From assembly GCA_964499235.1 (NCBI GenBank), contig CAZCKC010000005.1:8065-72064 (forward strand): a stretch of 64,000 bases of DNA. Direction: 5' to 3'. Position 1 is the stretch's first letter. Each line of letters begins with the position of its first letter. The notes beneath the pieces were generated by a model. The model worked only from the letters and a program-made list of their open reading frames with translations. It was not told where the DNA came from and did not search any database. Origin of the DNA: JAFGRR01 sp964499235 (lineage in GTDB: Bacteria; Planctomycetota; Phycisphaerae; UBA1845; Fen-1342). This document shows, piece after piece, positions 1 through 9,350 of the stretch. The position numbers and the translations under genes are program-made.

Positions 1-1670
1 CGGAGGTCCTCATAAGCGCCCGCGGTCCAGCGGATACCAGCGTCGGCGGTGTCGCGGCCGTGATAGACCGGATGGGCATTTGGAAAGACCCAGTCGCCGA
101 GGTAGAGCATCCGCGGCGCGAGGTAGTCACTGAATTCTTCGGTCGTCGTGACCGGCTTGCCGGTTGCGCTGCGCAACTCGTCCAGGATGCGAACCAGCGC
201 GGCGTAGTCGTAGCGGCTGCCGAGCCCCTCGTTGCCGACACAGATCCCGGCGACGAGATCGCGCTCCGCGAGCGCCACCGCCTGGGCGCGCTCGGCCGCA
301 CTGAGCGGGTCCCAGATGCCCAGGATGACGCTGTTGAAACCGGCCGCTTCCGCCAGCGGCACGACGGCCTGGAGCGCGGGGTGGGCGCAGGCATAGGTAA
401 TCAGTCCGGTGAAGCCGGCTTCGCGCAGCATTGAGAGGTCGGCCCGCAGGCCGGCTTCGGGGGGATAATCCCCCTGCGGCGGGTTGGCGTTTGAGGGCGT
501 GTAGCAGATCCAGGCGGCGGCGCAGACGCGTTGCCGCCAGGCCTCGTCGACGATCCCGAGCCGACTGCGCATCGCGAGCTTGGGTTTCCGGTCGCTGGTG
601 TAGAGCCCCCAATGCTTTTCAACCTCGTCGGGGTGGTCGCCGCCTTTCCACTTTTCGTCGAAGGCCGCGAAGAAGAAGTTTGGCACGCGCTGGCGGGTGG
701 TCCACGCCAGCAACTCGTCGTAGAACTGCTTTTGCGCGACCGCGCCGGGGCGGCCCTTGATGTACTTCGCCTGATCGCCGACGGTATGCTTCTGGGTTGC
801 CCAGCCCAGTTCCCCGATGACGACCTGGTGATCGGGGTGAAATGACTGCACGGCCGCGTACTGTCGCCGGGTGAAAGCCACGGCGTCCGGCAGCTCGACG
901 CCCCGCCACATCGCGTAGATATGCGTGAAGATGAAGTCCACTTCGGCGGCGAACGGCTTGCTCCGCGGCTCCAGCCAGAAGGTGTAGTCGTCCGCGGTCG
1001 TGACCGGGACGTCGGTCGCGCGGCGCACCTGGCGAAGGTACGCCAGGAGCACGTCCGGCGCGACCCGGTGCGCTGACCAGGAGACCTGCGTCTCGTTGCC
1101 GACGCTGACTGCGGCGACCACGTCGGGATAGGCGTTCGCCAGCGCGATCGCCCGCGCGACCTGGCGCCGGTTCGCGGCGATCGCGGCTGGCGACGGCGCG
1201 CTGCCGCCCGGCGCCGCAACGGTCTCGCGCTCGGGATCAATCCACGCGCCGACGACGACACGCATGCCCAGATTACGACGGCGAATGACGTCGAGCACCG
1301 TGGCGGCCGTGTCGTTGGCGGCGTAGAGGCGCAGCAGGCGCCACTGTGGCCGCATGATCGTGAGGTCCTCTGCAACCTGTTGGCGCGTGGGGGTCGGTCC
1401 GCCGGGGGATTGCCCGTCGCGGAAGGGGCCATACGCGACGGCGTTTCCGATCCATTCGCCGACGGACGTGACTTGAAGCGGACGGTGCGCGGCGGGCGTT
1501 TCCTGCGTCTGCGTGTCGCCGGCGGCGGCGAGAGCGCACGCCGCCGCGAACACCGCCGCCGCACCGACCCGGCTCGCGCGGGCTTGGGCAGCGTGGCCCG
1601 CGGACGCGCGCCGGGGCTCGTCCTGCGCGGGCTCCCGGTTCTGCAACAGTCGTTGAATCAGTTTCAGCAT
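1..1670 (-). CDS. GH17-type beta-1,3-glucanase with two tandem catalytic domains (3' end outside window)
   Basis: At least 556 residues are encoded, open at the left edge. The start is ATG at 1670. A long basic N-region is followed by a hydrophobic Ala-rich segment (residues about 34-50), so export is likely. Domain 1 (about 67-330) begins with the YGPFRDGQSP segment typical of bacterial GH17-like glucanases. It has VGNE (Glu193, expected acid/base) and GELGW (Glu287, expected nucleophile). Domain 2 starts near residue 355 (WICYTPSNANPP), again has VGNE followed by GLGSRYDY, and continues off the window, so its nucleophile cannot be checked. Inferred role: hydrolysis of beta-1,3-glucan outside the cytoplasm. 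It is divergent from the LacI regulator and shares a locus with a GH16 laminarinase and a sugar symporter. The family call is confident; the exact substrate is inferred. Confidence 0.85.
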   Translation of the reverse strand, partial: MLKLIQRLLQNREPAQDEPRRASAGHAAQARASRVGAAAVFAAACALAAAGDTQTQETPAAHRPLQVTSVGEWIGNAVAYGPFRDGQSPGGPTPTRQQVAEDLTIMRPQWRLLRLYAANDTAATVLDVIRRRNLGMRVVVGAWIDPERETVAAPGGSAPSPAAIAANRRQVARAIALANAYPDVVAAVSVGNETQVSWSAHRVAPDVLLAYLRQVRRATDVPVTTADDYTFWLEPRSKPFAAEVDFIFTHIYAMWRGVELPDAVAFTRRQYAAVQSFHPDHQVVIGELGWATQKHTVGDQAKYIKGRPGAVAQKQFYDELLAWTTRQRVPNFFFAAFDEKWKGGDHPDEVEKHWGLYTSDRKPKLAMRSRLGIVDEAWRQRVCAAAWICYTPSNANPPQGDYPPEAGLRADLSMLREAGFTGLITYACAHPALQAVVPLAEAAGFNSVILGIWDPLSAAERAQAVALAERDLVAGICVGNEGLGSRYDYAALVRILDELRSATGKPVTTTEEFSDYLAPRMLYLGDWVFPNAHPVYHGRDTADAGIRWTAGAYEDL

Positions 1671-1781
1671 GATGGGCTGCCAATGGCTGAACTCGGTCCT
1701 GCGGGCCCCCGGAAGGCCGGGGGCAGTATACCCCCGGTCCGCGCGAATGCGATGATTTTTTAAGCGTTTATTAAGAAAGAG

Positions 1782-1810
1782 TTGCCGACGTCGGTTTCCC
1801 GTGGTATCCT
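1782..1810 (+). promoter_or_regulatory. Putative sigma70 promoter of the lacI-type gene
   Basis: A -35 TTGCCG (1782-1787) and a -10 TATCCT (1805-1810) are separated by exactly 17 bp. The expected start of transcription, near 1817, lies just before the inverted repeat at 1821-1844. This fits a promoter repressed by the regulator it drives. Confidence 0.5.
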
Positions 1811-1820
1811 TTGGAACAGT

Positions 1821-1844
1821 CGATGAAACAGTTTCTGTTCATCG
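1821..1844. promoter_or_regulatory. Candidate LacI-family operator (inverted repeat)
   Basis: Perfect 7-bp arms CGATGAA (1821-1827) and TTCATCG (1838-1844) enclose a second palindrome, CAG-TTT-CTG (1829-1837). It also contains GAAAC-A-GTTTC (1825-1835). The site lies between the predicted -10 and the ATG of the LacI-type gene, the usual place for autorepression. An 8-bp half site, TGAAACAG, recurs at 10967-10974 upstream of the symporter gene. Confidence 0.55.
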
Positions 1845-1885
1845 GCTGTCAGCGTACCTTTGCGGGTCGACACGAGGAACCGCGC

Positions 1886-2923
1886 ATGTCTTCGGTGCGT
1901 TCGATTGCCAAGCAGGTCGGGGTTTCGATCACGACCGTTTCGCGCGCGTTAAACAATGATCCGGCCGTGAACCCGGCGACGCGGGAGCGCGTGATCCGGG
2001 CGGCCAACCGGTGCGGCTACACCGCCGCGATCGGCAAGCGGGTCACGACGAGCATCGGTCTCTGCTACACGAGCACTGTGACCATCTCTGATCCGTTTGA
2101 TGCGGCGGTGCTGGCGGGGGTCACCCGCGGGATCGACGAGGGCCGCTTCGACCTCGTGATCCTGAACATGCAGCGGGATCTCAAGCCGAACGAAACCTAC
2201 ACCCAGTTTTTCCGTCGCAAGGGTGTCCGGGGGGTGCTCCTGCGGACGGTCGCCGATCTCCGGCATGTCTGCGGCGAGATTGCCAACGAGGAATTTCCGC
2301 ACGTCGTGATCAGTGACCGCTTCGAAGCGTCCAACGTGAACTTCGTCGATTGCGATTCGCGGAAGGACATGACGCGGGCGGTCGAGTACCTCGTTTCGCT
2401 GGGCCATCAGCGGATCGCCTTTTCGATGCACAACACGCGCGACCGCGACCATCTCGATCGCTTCGACGGGTACTGCGAAGCCCTGGCGACACGGGGGATT
2501 GAGTTCGACGAGCGCCTCGTCTTCCGGCATCCCTACACCCGCGCCGGCGGGGCGGCCGCGATGAACATGGCCGTGACAATGCAGCCGCGTCCCACCGCGA
2601 TCGTCTTCGCCGACCCGCTGACGACGATTGGCGCGATCAAGCGCGCCTACGAACTGGGCGTGCGAATCCCCGATGATTTGTCGGTGGTGGGGTTCGACGA
2701 CACGGACGCACGGTATGCCGTCTACCCCACGATGACCGCCGTCTGCCAGAACGCCGCTCAACTGGGCTACGAGGCGGCCCGCTGGCTGACGCATAATCTG
2801 GACGACCCGGTGCGCGCGCGGCTGCAGCGCACCTTCCCCACGTTCTTCGAGGTAAACCAGACCACCGCCCCCCCGGGCGACGCCCTCCCGTCACACCCAG
2901 CTCGGCTGAGAAAGGCAACGTGA
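1886..2923 (+). CDS. LacI-family transcriptional regulator
   Basis: 345 residues. The N-terminal LacI helix-turn-helix (about 3-48) contains VRSIAKQVGVSITTVSRALN and the hinge-proximal ANRCGYTA segment. A periplasmic-binding-protein-like sensor domain follows (about 60-330) with the typical DDLSVVGFDD segment. The ATG at 1886 is chosen because GAGGAA precedes it; an upstream in-frame TTG at 1811 would place the -10 and operator inside the gene. Its stop overlaps the start of the pseudopilin gene (TGATG), implying translational coupling. Likely role: sugar-responsive control of the glucan genes around it (GH17, GH16, symporter). The effector is unknown. Confidence 0.9.
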   Translation: MSSVRSIAKQVGVSITTVSRALNNDPAVNPATRERVIRAANRCGYTAAIGKRVTTSIGLCYTSTVTISDPFDAAVLAGVTRGIDEGRFDLVILNMQRDLKPNETYTQFFRRKGVRGVLLRTVADLRHVCGEIANEEFPHVVISDRFEASNVNFVDCDSRKDMTRAVEYLVSLGHQRIAFSMHNTRDRDHLDRFDGYCEALATRGIEFDERLVFRHPYTRAGGAAAMNMAVTMQPRPTAIVFADPLTTIGAIKRAYELGVRIPDDLSVVGFDDTDARYAVYPTMTAVCQNAAQLGYEAARWLTHNLDDPVRARLQRTFPTFFEVNQTTAPPGDALPSHPARLRKAT

Positions 2924-4008
2924 TGAACAGGAAACTGCAACTCGATACCAGCCGGCGGCGACAACCCGCGTTCACCCTGATCGAACTGCTCGTGGTGATC
3001 GCGGTCATCGCATTGCTGATTTCCATCCTGCTCCCCGCCCTGAGCCGCGCGCGGGAAACCGCGCAGGCCACGGTCTGCCTGGCCAACATGCGGGCCTGCG
3101 GGCAGGCCGCGTTCGTGATCCAGGGCGAGCTTGGCCGCATGCAGCTCGCCGCCAACGAGGAGAACGTCGAGGTCGTCGACCCCGATCGCAGGCGGTACTA
3201 CTACACAGCGAACGGCGAGCTCATGAGCTGGCCGCTCGCGCTGGCCGAGGCCTCCGGCATCTCGGCGGCCGACAACTGGGACTGGGGGATCCGCGAGCGG
3301 ACCTACGAGGCGGCCCAGCAACGGTTTGGCGAGATGAGCGACGCGTTCGACTTCCTCGTTTGTCCCAGTGACAAGGTGCAGGTCGCGACGCCGTTCTATC
3401 CCCGCGAGGACGGCCTGCTGTCCGGCGCGCCGGGCAGCGGACCGACTGGCTCCGGCGCGGAGTACTGGGGCCGGCTCAGCTACGGCATCAACGAGGACAT
3501 CGTCGGATCCGATGTCGGCCCGACCGAGTTGACGGGTCAGACCGTGCCCGCCTGCTGGCGCGCGGCTCCAGTTGGCGACGACTGCGTCGAATGCATCGGC
3601 GAGTCGTTCTCCCCGCCCGGCTTCCCCTGCGCAAACGACGGCCGCCGCCTGCAAGGCGACCTGGACAAGATCTGGCAGCCGAGCGAAGTTGCCCTGCTGG
3701 CCGACATCGGCGCCAGCCTCGACGACATTCCCGAGCCGGAGCCCGAATGGCGGTTCGCCGCGCTGCTCCTCAGCGCCCAGGCGTTCGGGCCGTACCTAGG
3801 CGACTTCCAGGAAACCCACGGCCGGCTGCCGCGCTCTCGCCATCCCGGCGGGCGGATCAACGTTCTGCGGGCCGACCTCAGCGGCGTCGGCGTCCGCGCC
3901 GAGGACAAGCGGATCGACATCCCGGCCGACGGCGAGGTCGACTACTTCAACCCGCGCGTGCGGGTGTCGCCGTTCAAGCCGGCCGAGTGTGAAGGCTTCG
4001 GCCCCTGA
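2923..4008 (+). CDS. Pseudopilin-like protein with prepilin N-terminal cleavage/methylation domain
   Basis: 361 residues. The N-terminus has a short basic leader, the processing site AFTLIELLVVIAVIALLIS (G at -1 replaced by A, E at +5) and one transmembrane helix, then a periplasmic domain without a recognised fold. Prepilin peptidase would cleave and N-methylate it at the inner membrane, as for type II secretion pseudopilins. This family is strongly expanded in planctomycetes. The ATG at 2923 overlaps the lacI stop by one base, with AAAGG upstream; a GTG at 2920 is also possible. It precedes the giant secreted protein at 4405. The Ala instead of Gly before the cleavage site is unusual but is seen in some pseudopilins. 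The biological role is not established. Confidence 0.8.
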   Translation: MNRKLQLDTSRRRQPAFTLIELLVVIAVIALLISILLPALSRARETAQATVCLANMRACGQAAFVIQGELGRMQLAANEENVEVVDPDRRRYYYTANGELMSWPLALAEASGISAADNWDWGIRERTYEAAQQRFGEMSDAFDFLVCPSDKVQVATPFYPREDGLLSGAPGSGPTGSGAEYWGRLSYGINEDIVGSDVGPTELTGQTVPACWRAAPVGDDCVECIGESFSPPGFPCANDGRRLQGDLDKIWQPSEVALLADIGASLDDIPEPEPEWRFAALLLSAQAFGPYLGDFQETHGRLPRSRHPGGRINVLRADLSGVGVRAEDKRIDIPADGEVDYFNPRVRVSPFKPAECEGFGP

Positions 4009-4404
4009 ATCGGCACGGGTCTGATAACGAGGCCAAGTTGGAACTGTTTCAAGGGGAATTGGCGACGGCAATTGCGTATGCTTGAAGGCGGCAAAGCTGC
4101 GGCGGCGGTAGCGGCGTGTTTCGCCCGCACCGCGTCGGCCGGTGCCGCCATGCCAGGAGGAGATTGAAGTGCGGACCCGTGCGTGCCACGGGCTCATGCT
4201 GCCCGGCGGCCGGCGCGCGCCAGCGCGCCCACCCGCGCGTTCAACGAGCCGGGCGGCGGGCTGCGAGTTACGGGGCGAGCAGGCGATCGTTTCGGCGCCG
4301 CCTGAACCACGGGTCACACTTTCCATTCTTGGATGCTTTTCTTCAGCCGTTCAACCGGCACCCCGAGTTGCCGACCATCATGCGGCACGTCAGGAGAACA
4401 CGTC
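4009..4404 (+). other. Intergenic leader before the giant secreted protein
   Basis: About 396 bases with no convincing gene. A perfect Shine-Dalgarno (AGGAGG, 4155-4160) lies 8 bp before GTG 4169, which opens a 95-codon frame ending at 4456. That frame overlaps the next gene and has a low-information Arg/Ala/Pro composition, so it is not called as a gene. The proper ribosome site for the next gene, AGGAGA, is at 4392-4397. Confidence 0.4.
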
Positions 4405-7400
4405 ATGTTGGAGCCGAGAGGAGCCTTGCGAACCGGCTACACGCTTTGCTGCGTGAGTTGGTTGCTGACCGGTTCGTTCGCGTTCGGTCAGATTCTCAAC
4501 GAGGATTTCGACGGGGTCGCTGGGACGGGGGGCGGCATCTTCTTCAGCGGCGCCGGCGAGGTGGTGATCGAAAGCTGGGACCCGAACCTGATCGGTGAGA
4601 ATGCATTTGCGGGCGCGGACGGTAACGCCGACGTGGGCTTCGCCGCAGCTGCGGGCGATTCCGCCGCCGGGGTCGACGGCAGCGGCGCGGGCGTCATCGA
4701 GGTCGGCGACGTCCTCTACGACCTGATCTGGCAACCCTTCACGTCGGTGACCGGCACGGGCGGCGGGGAGTTCCTCGCCGGTGGGGCCGGGCCCGATACT
4801 GCCAACTTTGTCGAGAATTGGGACGACGGGATCGACAACGATATCGCCTTCGGCGGCACGTTCGACGGCGCGGTGCTCGACGGTTCGATGAGCGCGGGCG
4901 GCCTGCCGACGGGCGGAGTCGACGGCGCCGGTGGGGCGTTTGTCGACGTCGATGCCGTGACGCTAAACGGCGGCGGCTGGTTTGCCGGCCTGCAATTTGA
5001 CATCGGCTCCTTCCCTGGCAGCGTGGTTCTCGAGAATCCGGGTTTCGAGGGCGTGGAGGCGTGGACCGCTTTCAGCAACGCGTTTGAGTCACCGGAGCCG
5101 GTCGAGGTGGCGCCGCGCACCGGCGACGGGGCGGCGAAGACGTTTGGTGCTTTCTCAGGTGCCTCGGGGTTATACCAGGACCTGCCGGCCGAACCGGGCC
5201 AAACCGTCATGTTCTCGGCTTTCGCCCTGACGCCGGCGTTCGACTCGATCGGCGCGACCGCCAACGCGGGGCAACTGCGCATCGAGTGGCGCGACGCCGC
5301 GAACACCACCGTCCTCCTGGTCGACCAGGTCACCATCCTCGACCCCGCCGATCCGGACTTCGCCGAGGACACGTGGTTCGGCGGCACGCTGAGCGCGATC
5401 GCGCCGGCCGAGGCGGCGTTCGCCCGCGTGATCCTGTGGTTTGAACAGCCCGCGTCCGAGGGCGGCGCCGTCTGGTGGGACGATGCATCGGTCCAACTCT
5501 CCGGGGCCGGCGCGGCCGACCTGAGCCAGTTCGATCTCACGGTCGCGGCCCGCGGCGTGGTCGACGCCCCTGGCGAAGTGCTGGGTGGCATTCAGCTCCG
5601 GATCGAGGATCCGGACGGCAACCGTCTGTTCACCGACGTTCCCGCCACTTCCGGCTTCCAAACGATCGGCGGCCCGCTCGACACGTTCACCGAAGCCGAC
5701 GCGACCGGCACACCGGCCGGCGGCGTCTTCAACCGTAACGCGAGCAGCTACCGCGTCGTCGTCGCCTTTTCCGACACGGACCTCTGGGGCACCGGCGGCA
5801 CCATCGAGATCGATGACCTGCTGCTGGCGAACGACAACCCGGCCGGCAGCGCCTGGTATGCCGGCATCTTCTTCGACGGGCTGCAGATCCCGATCGTCGA
5901 CGCGACCGCCACGCAGATCCTGGACCCGAGCATGCTCATGCTGATCGCGGACGTGGCCGGTGATCAGGCGGCGCCGTACGCCCTGCGGCTCGAAGGGATC
6001 GACGCCCGCGAAGCCGGGCTCGACGAAGACTACGGTTCCGTGCTCGGTGATTGCGGCAGCGGCGATCCAGCCGACTGCCTGATCTACGATCCCGACACCG
6101 GTGGTCCCGGTTTTACGCTCGATTTCGATTCGGGCATCACTGGGGAAACGGCGTTTGCGGGGGTGGCCGCGCCCATCTTCCCGTTCCTCGACGCCGGCAT
6201 CACCGTCGCCGGCGATCCGGCCGGCGGCATCGACGGCGCCGGCGGCCTGACGCTCGATGTCCGCGGCCTGACGCCTGGCACGGGCGGTACGTGGTTTGCT
6301 GGCATCGACTACCCGGAGCAGCTGCTGGCGGCGAGCGATCTTTCGCAGGTCGAGCTGCGCGCCGACATCCGCGGGCGGACGTCCGCGTTCGGCGGCCTGG
6401 GTTTCTACGAGCTCCGGATCGAGGATGCCGAGGGCGATCGCTTGGCCTTCCAGATGCTGGCGACCGGCAGCTGGCAGCAGGTCGGCGGCACGCTCGACAC
6501 GGCCGTCGAGCTCCCGCCGGCGGATGGGTCGGCCGGCAACGGCTTTGACACCGATTCGTCGTCCTACAACGTGGTCATCGCCTTCGTGGATGAGCCGCCA
6601 ACGATGCCGCTCGTGACCACCTGGTCGAGTGGTGGCATCCTTGACGTTGACAACCTCTTCCTCACGCCGGCCTCCGCGAACGTGGAACTCGGTCGCTTCG
6701 CGTTCCTCGAAGCCGGGAACACGGCGTTCAAGCAGGTGGGCGGCTTGCTGTCGCAGGCCGACGTGCAGACGCTCGACGTCACCGGCGTCGTGCCGGGCCC
6801 CGAGGTCATCGACATCGAGGACGGCACCGCGGGCGCGAGCGGGCCCATGGCAGGCGATGTGGGCTGGGATCCGACGCTGACGAACGAGGTTTCCTTCGCC
6901 GGCGGCGACCTGATTGATGCAACCATCGAGACGTGTGCCGACTGCGGTGTGAACGGCAGCCAGGCCATCCGCGCCGTTGTCGACCAAGCCTCAAACGGCT
7001 GGTGGGCGGGTATCTACTTCGAAGACGTTGCGATGGACCTCAGTGCCGGCGCCGGTGACAACCTGGCGGCTTTGGTGGATCAGGAGCTGTCCGCCATCAT
7101 CAATGCGGCCGGATCAACGCTGCCTTACGGGATCGTCGAACTGCGCATCGAAGACGCGCAGACGGACTCGCTCTTCTTCCACTTGGAGGCCGACGGGACC
7201 GAGCAATTCATCGGCGGGACCCTGGATGGCACGACGCGGGGGTTTGCGGATCCGGGGCTGCAAAACGGTGTGTTCAATTATCTTCAGCCGACGTACAACA
7301 TCACCGTCGCGTTCACGAACTTCACGACCCCGAAGTGGGGCGGAACGATCGACCTGAAGATCGACAACATCACCTATACTTCCAGCGGTACCGAGGTCGA

Positions 7401-7698
7401 CGTGCCCGATTCCTACACCGTCACGGCGACGTTCGATCAAGAGGCCGAGCAATGGGGCAGCGCCGGTCAGCTCACCGTTGACAATCTCGTGTTCGCGATC
7501 GTTCCGAACACCGACGGGAACGGGTCGTTGGATCTCCGCGATGTTGCGCAGCTGCAGCAGTGCGGTTCGAGTGCGGGGGCACCCGTCACGGACGCGTGCA
7601 AGCGGAGCGATCTCAACGGTGATGGCGTGTTCGATGCGAATGACGACGTCCTGGGCGCCATTGGGCTTGTGCCACCGCTCCTCGTGTTGCCCGACTAG
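4405..7698 (+). CDS. Giant secreted repeat protein with dockerin-like C-terminus
   Basis: 1097 residues. The ATG at 4405 has AGGAGA 7 bp upstream. A signal peptide is visible (hydrophobic CCVSWLLTGSFAFG, cleavage near residue 28). The body is a set of degenerate beta-sandwich-like repeats. A motif of the form W-[FYW]-AG-[IL]-x-[FY] occurs four times, and ELRIED.x.D.L followed by IGGTLD recurs about three times; each repeat ends in an Asp-rich VDNL strand. The tail has two Asp/Asn loops (NTDGNGSLDLRD and DLNGDGVFDAND) typical of type I dockerin Ca-binding loops. No catalytic motif was seen. It sits between a pseudopilin and a GH16 laminarinase, so a role in polymer binding or display on the cell surface is the likely inference. 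Confidence 0.75.
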   Translation: MLEPRGALRTGYTLCCVSWLLTGSFAFGQILNEDFDGVAGTGGGIFFSGAGEVVIESWDPNLIGENAFAGADGNADVGFAAAAGDSAAGVDGSGAGVIEVGDVLYDLIWQPFTSVTGTGGGEFLAGGAGPDTANFVENWDDGIDNDIAFGGTFDGAVLDGSMSAGGLPTGGVDGAGGAFVDVDAVTLNGGGWFAGLQFDIGSFPGSVVLENPGFEGVEAWTAFSNAFESPEPVEVAPRTGDGAAKTFGAFSGASGLYQDLPAEPGQTVMFSAFALTPAFDSIGATANAGQLRIEWRDAANTTVLLVDQVTILDPADPDFAEDTWFGGTLSAIAPAEAAFARVILWFEQPASEGGAVWWDDASVQLSGAGAADLSQFDLTVAARGVVDAPGEVLGGIQLRIEDPDGNRLFTDVPATSGFQTIGGPLDTFTEADATGTPAGGVFNRNASSYRVVVAFSDTDLWGTGGTIEIDDLLLANDNPAGSAWYAGIFFDGLQIPIVDATATQILDPSMLMLIADVAGDQAAPYALRLEGIDAREAGLDEDYGSVLGDCGSGDPADCLIYDPDTGGPGFTLDFDSGITGETAFAGVAAPIFPFLDAGITVAGDPAGGIDGAGGLTLDVRGLTPGTGGTWFAGIDYPEQLLAASDLSQVELRADIRGRTSAFGGLGFYELRIEDAEGDRLAFQMLATGSWQQVGGTLDTAVELPPADGSAGNGFDTDSSSYNVVIAFVDEPPTMPLVTTWSSGGILDVDNLFLTPASANVELGRFAFLEAGNTAFKQVGGLLSQADVQTLDVTGVVPGPEVIDIEDGTAGASGPMAGDVGWDPTLTNEVSFAGGDLIDATIETCADCGVNGSQAIRAVVDQASNGWWAGIYFEDVAMDLSAGAGDNLAALVDQELSAIINAAGSTLPYGIVELRIEDAQTDSLFFHLEADGTEQFIGGTLDGTTRGFADPGLQNGVFNYLQPTYNITVAFTNFTTPKWGGTIDLKIDNITYTSSGTEVDVPDSYTVTATFDQEAEQWGSAGQLTVDNLVFAIVPNTDGNGSLDLRDVAQLQQCGSSAGAPVTDACKRSDLNGDGVFDANDDVLGAIGLVPPLLVLPD

Positions 7699-7751
7699 TC
7701 CGCGTGTTGCCCGACTGGGCCGCAACACGGTAAAACCCAAGACACAAGGCC

Positions 7752-7784
7752 ACGCGGCGCGGGGTGTTCGCCCCGCGTCCGCGT
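7752..7784 (+). terminator. Stem-loop between the giant protein and GH16 gene (terminator or attenuator)
   Basis: Arms ACGCGG-CGCGGGG (7752-7764) and CCCCGCG-T-CCGCGT (7771-7784) pair around a six-base loop TGTTCG with a single bulge. Only a weak T-run (TTCTTGT) follows. It lies 7 bases before the GAGGG ribosome site of the GH16 gene, so it may end the upstream transcript partially or tune GH16 expression. Confidence 0.45.
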
Positions 7785-7803
7785 TCTTGTGAGGGCTTCG
7801 GCC

Positions 7804-9315
7804 ATGTTCGTTGCGCGTGCACGCCAGCTCGCCGCTGGGCCGCCCCGTTGTAGCGTCATTGCGTGGGGCCTGGCAACGATACTGTCCCTCGCCAGCGTGC
7901 CCAGCTTGGCCGAGGGCCGCCTGCGCTGGTCCGACGAGTTCGACGGGAACAGCCTCAATCCCGCCAACTGGGAATCCCTGCTCGGCGACGGCTGCCAGTT
8001 CGACCTCTGCGGCTGGGGCAACAACGAGTTGCAGTGGTACACCGCGCGGCCGGAAAACCTTTTCGTCGCCGACGGCAAGCTGCACATCGTCGCCCGCGAA
8101 GACTACTGGCAAGGACAGCGCTACACCTCGGCTCGGATCCGCACGAAGGGCCGCGCCGACTTCCTCTACGGCCGCATGGAAGCCCGCATCCGCCTGCCGG
8201 AGGGCGAAGGCATCTGGCCCGCCTTCTGGCTGCTGCCGAGCGATTCACCGTATGGTGGCTGGGCGGCGAGCGGCGAAATCGACATCCTCGAAGCGGTCGA
8301 CGTCCCCTGGCAGGTGCACGGCACGCTGATCTACGGCGAGAGCTGGCCCAACCAGGTCTACGACGGGTCGAGCTACTCAAACGGGGGCAACTTCGCCGAC
8401 GGCTTTCACGTCTATGCCCTCGAATGGGAGCCGGACGAGATGCGCTGGTATGTGGACGACGTCCGCTATCACCGCGTCACCAGCGACGAGTGGTGGAGCG
8501 CCGCCGCGCCGGGCAATCCGCGGGCCCCCTTTGACACGCCGTTCCACTTCCTGCTGAACGTCGCCGTCGGCGGTGACTGGCCGGGCTCTCCGGACAGCAC
8601 CACGCAGTTCCCGCAGCAAATGGTGGTGGACTATGTCCGGGTCTACGACCGGAGCGCGACCGGCCCGTTCCACGGCACGCCGGCCGGGATCCCCGGCCGC
8701 GTCGAGGCGGAAGACTTCGACAACGGTGGCGCGGGCGTCGCCTACCACGATTCAGATCCCGACAACATCGGCGGCGCCTATCGAAGCGAAGGGGTCGATC
8801 TCGCCGGCGCAGCGCACGGCGGCTACCACGTCGGCTGGATCGCGCCGGGCGAGTGGCTGGAGTATTCGGTGTCCGTCGCGCATGCGGGCTACTACGACAT
8901 TCACGCCGGGGTGGCGGCTCCCAGCGCCGGCGGGAGCTTCACGCTACTGCTGGACGGGACCCCGCTCGGCGATCTGCTCACCGTGCCCGCCACCGGCGGC
9001 TGGCAGAACTGGACCACGATCAGCGGCGGCGCCTTCCTGCCGGCCGGCGAGCACCGGCTCCGTTTTCAGAACGGTCCGCCGGCAACCGGCTACAACGTTA
9101 GCTACTTTGAATTCGCCCTCGCGGCCGACACCAACGCCGACGGCCAAGTCGATTTCGGCGACGCCCTGCCGCTGCTGTTCTGCATGACCGGTGTCGATGC
9201 AAGCCCCGCCAACCCCGCGTGTGCGGGCACAGCCCTCGCACAGGGCGATCTCGACGGCGACGGCGATCTCGACCTGCGGGACGCCGCGTTCCTGCAGATG
9301 GCGTTCCACAACTAG
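7804..9315 (+). CDS. GH16 laminarinase with CBM6 and dockerin-like tail
   Basis: 503 residues, ATG at 7804 behind GAGGG. An N-terminal export signal ends near SVPSLAEG (about residue 38). The GH16 domain (about 40-280) carries the signature GEIDILEA, with Glu158 (nucleophile), Asp160 and Glu163 (acid/base), plus the WPAFWLLP strand of laminarinases. A CBM6-type module (about 290-425) begins VEAEDFDNGG and has the usual GEWLEY segment. The last 60 residues form two dockerin-like loops (DTNADGQVDFGD, DLDGDGDLDLRD). Predicted to cleave internal beta-1,3-glucan bonds on the cell surface, complementing the GH17-type enzyme at 1-1670. It is convergent with the symporter gene. The laminarin preference is inferred from family and context. 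Confidence 0.92.
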   Translation: MFVARARQLAAGPPRCSVIAWGLATILSLASVPSLAEGRLRWSDEFDGNSLNPANWESLLGDGCQFDLCGWGNNELQWYTARPENLFVADGKLHIVAREDYWQGQRYTSARIRTKGRADFLYGRMEARIRLPEGEGIWPAFWLLPSDSPYGGWAASGEIDILEAVDVPWQVHGTLIYGESWPNQVYDGSSYSNGGNFADGFHVYALEWEPDEMRWYVDDVRYHRVTSDEWWSAAAPGNPRAPFDTPFHFLLNVAVGGDWPGSPDSTTQFPQQMVVDYVRVYDRSATGPFHGTPAGIPGRVEAEDFDNGGAGVAYHDSDPDNIGGAYRSEGVDLAGAAHGGYHVGWIAPGEWLEYSVSVAHAGYYDIHAGVAAPSAGGSFTLLLDGTPLGDLLTVPATGGWQNWTTISGGAFLPAGEHRLRFQNGPPATGYNVSYFEFALAADTNADGQVDFGDALPLLFCMTGVDASPANPACAGTALAQGDLDGDGDLDLRDAAFLQMAFHN

Positions 9316-9350
9316 CGTCAACGGGCGCGACCCGCGGCCCCCGGCGCGAG

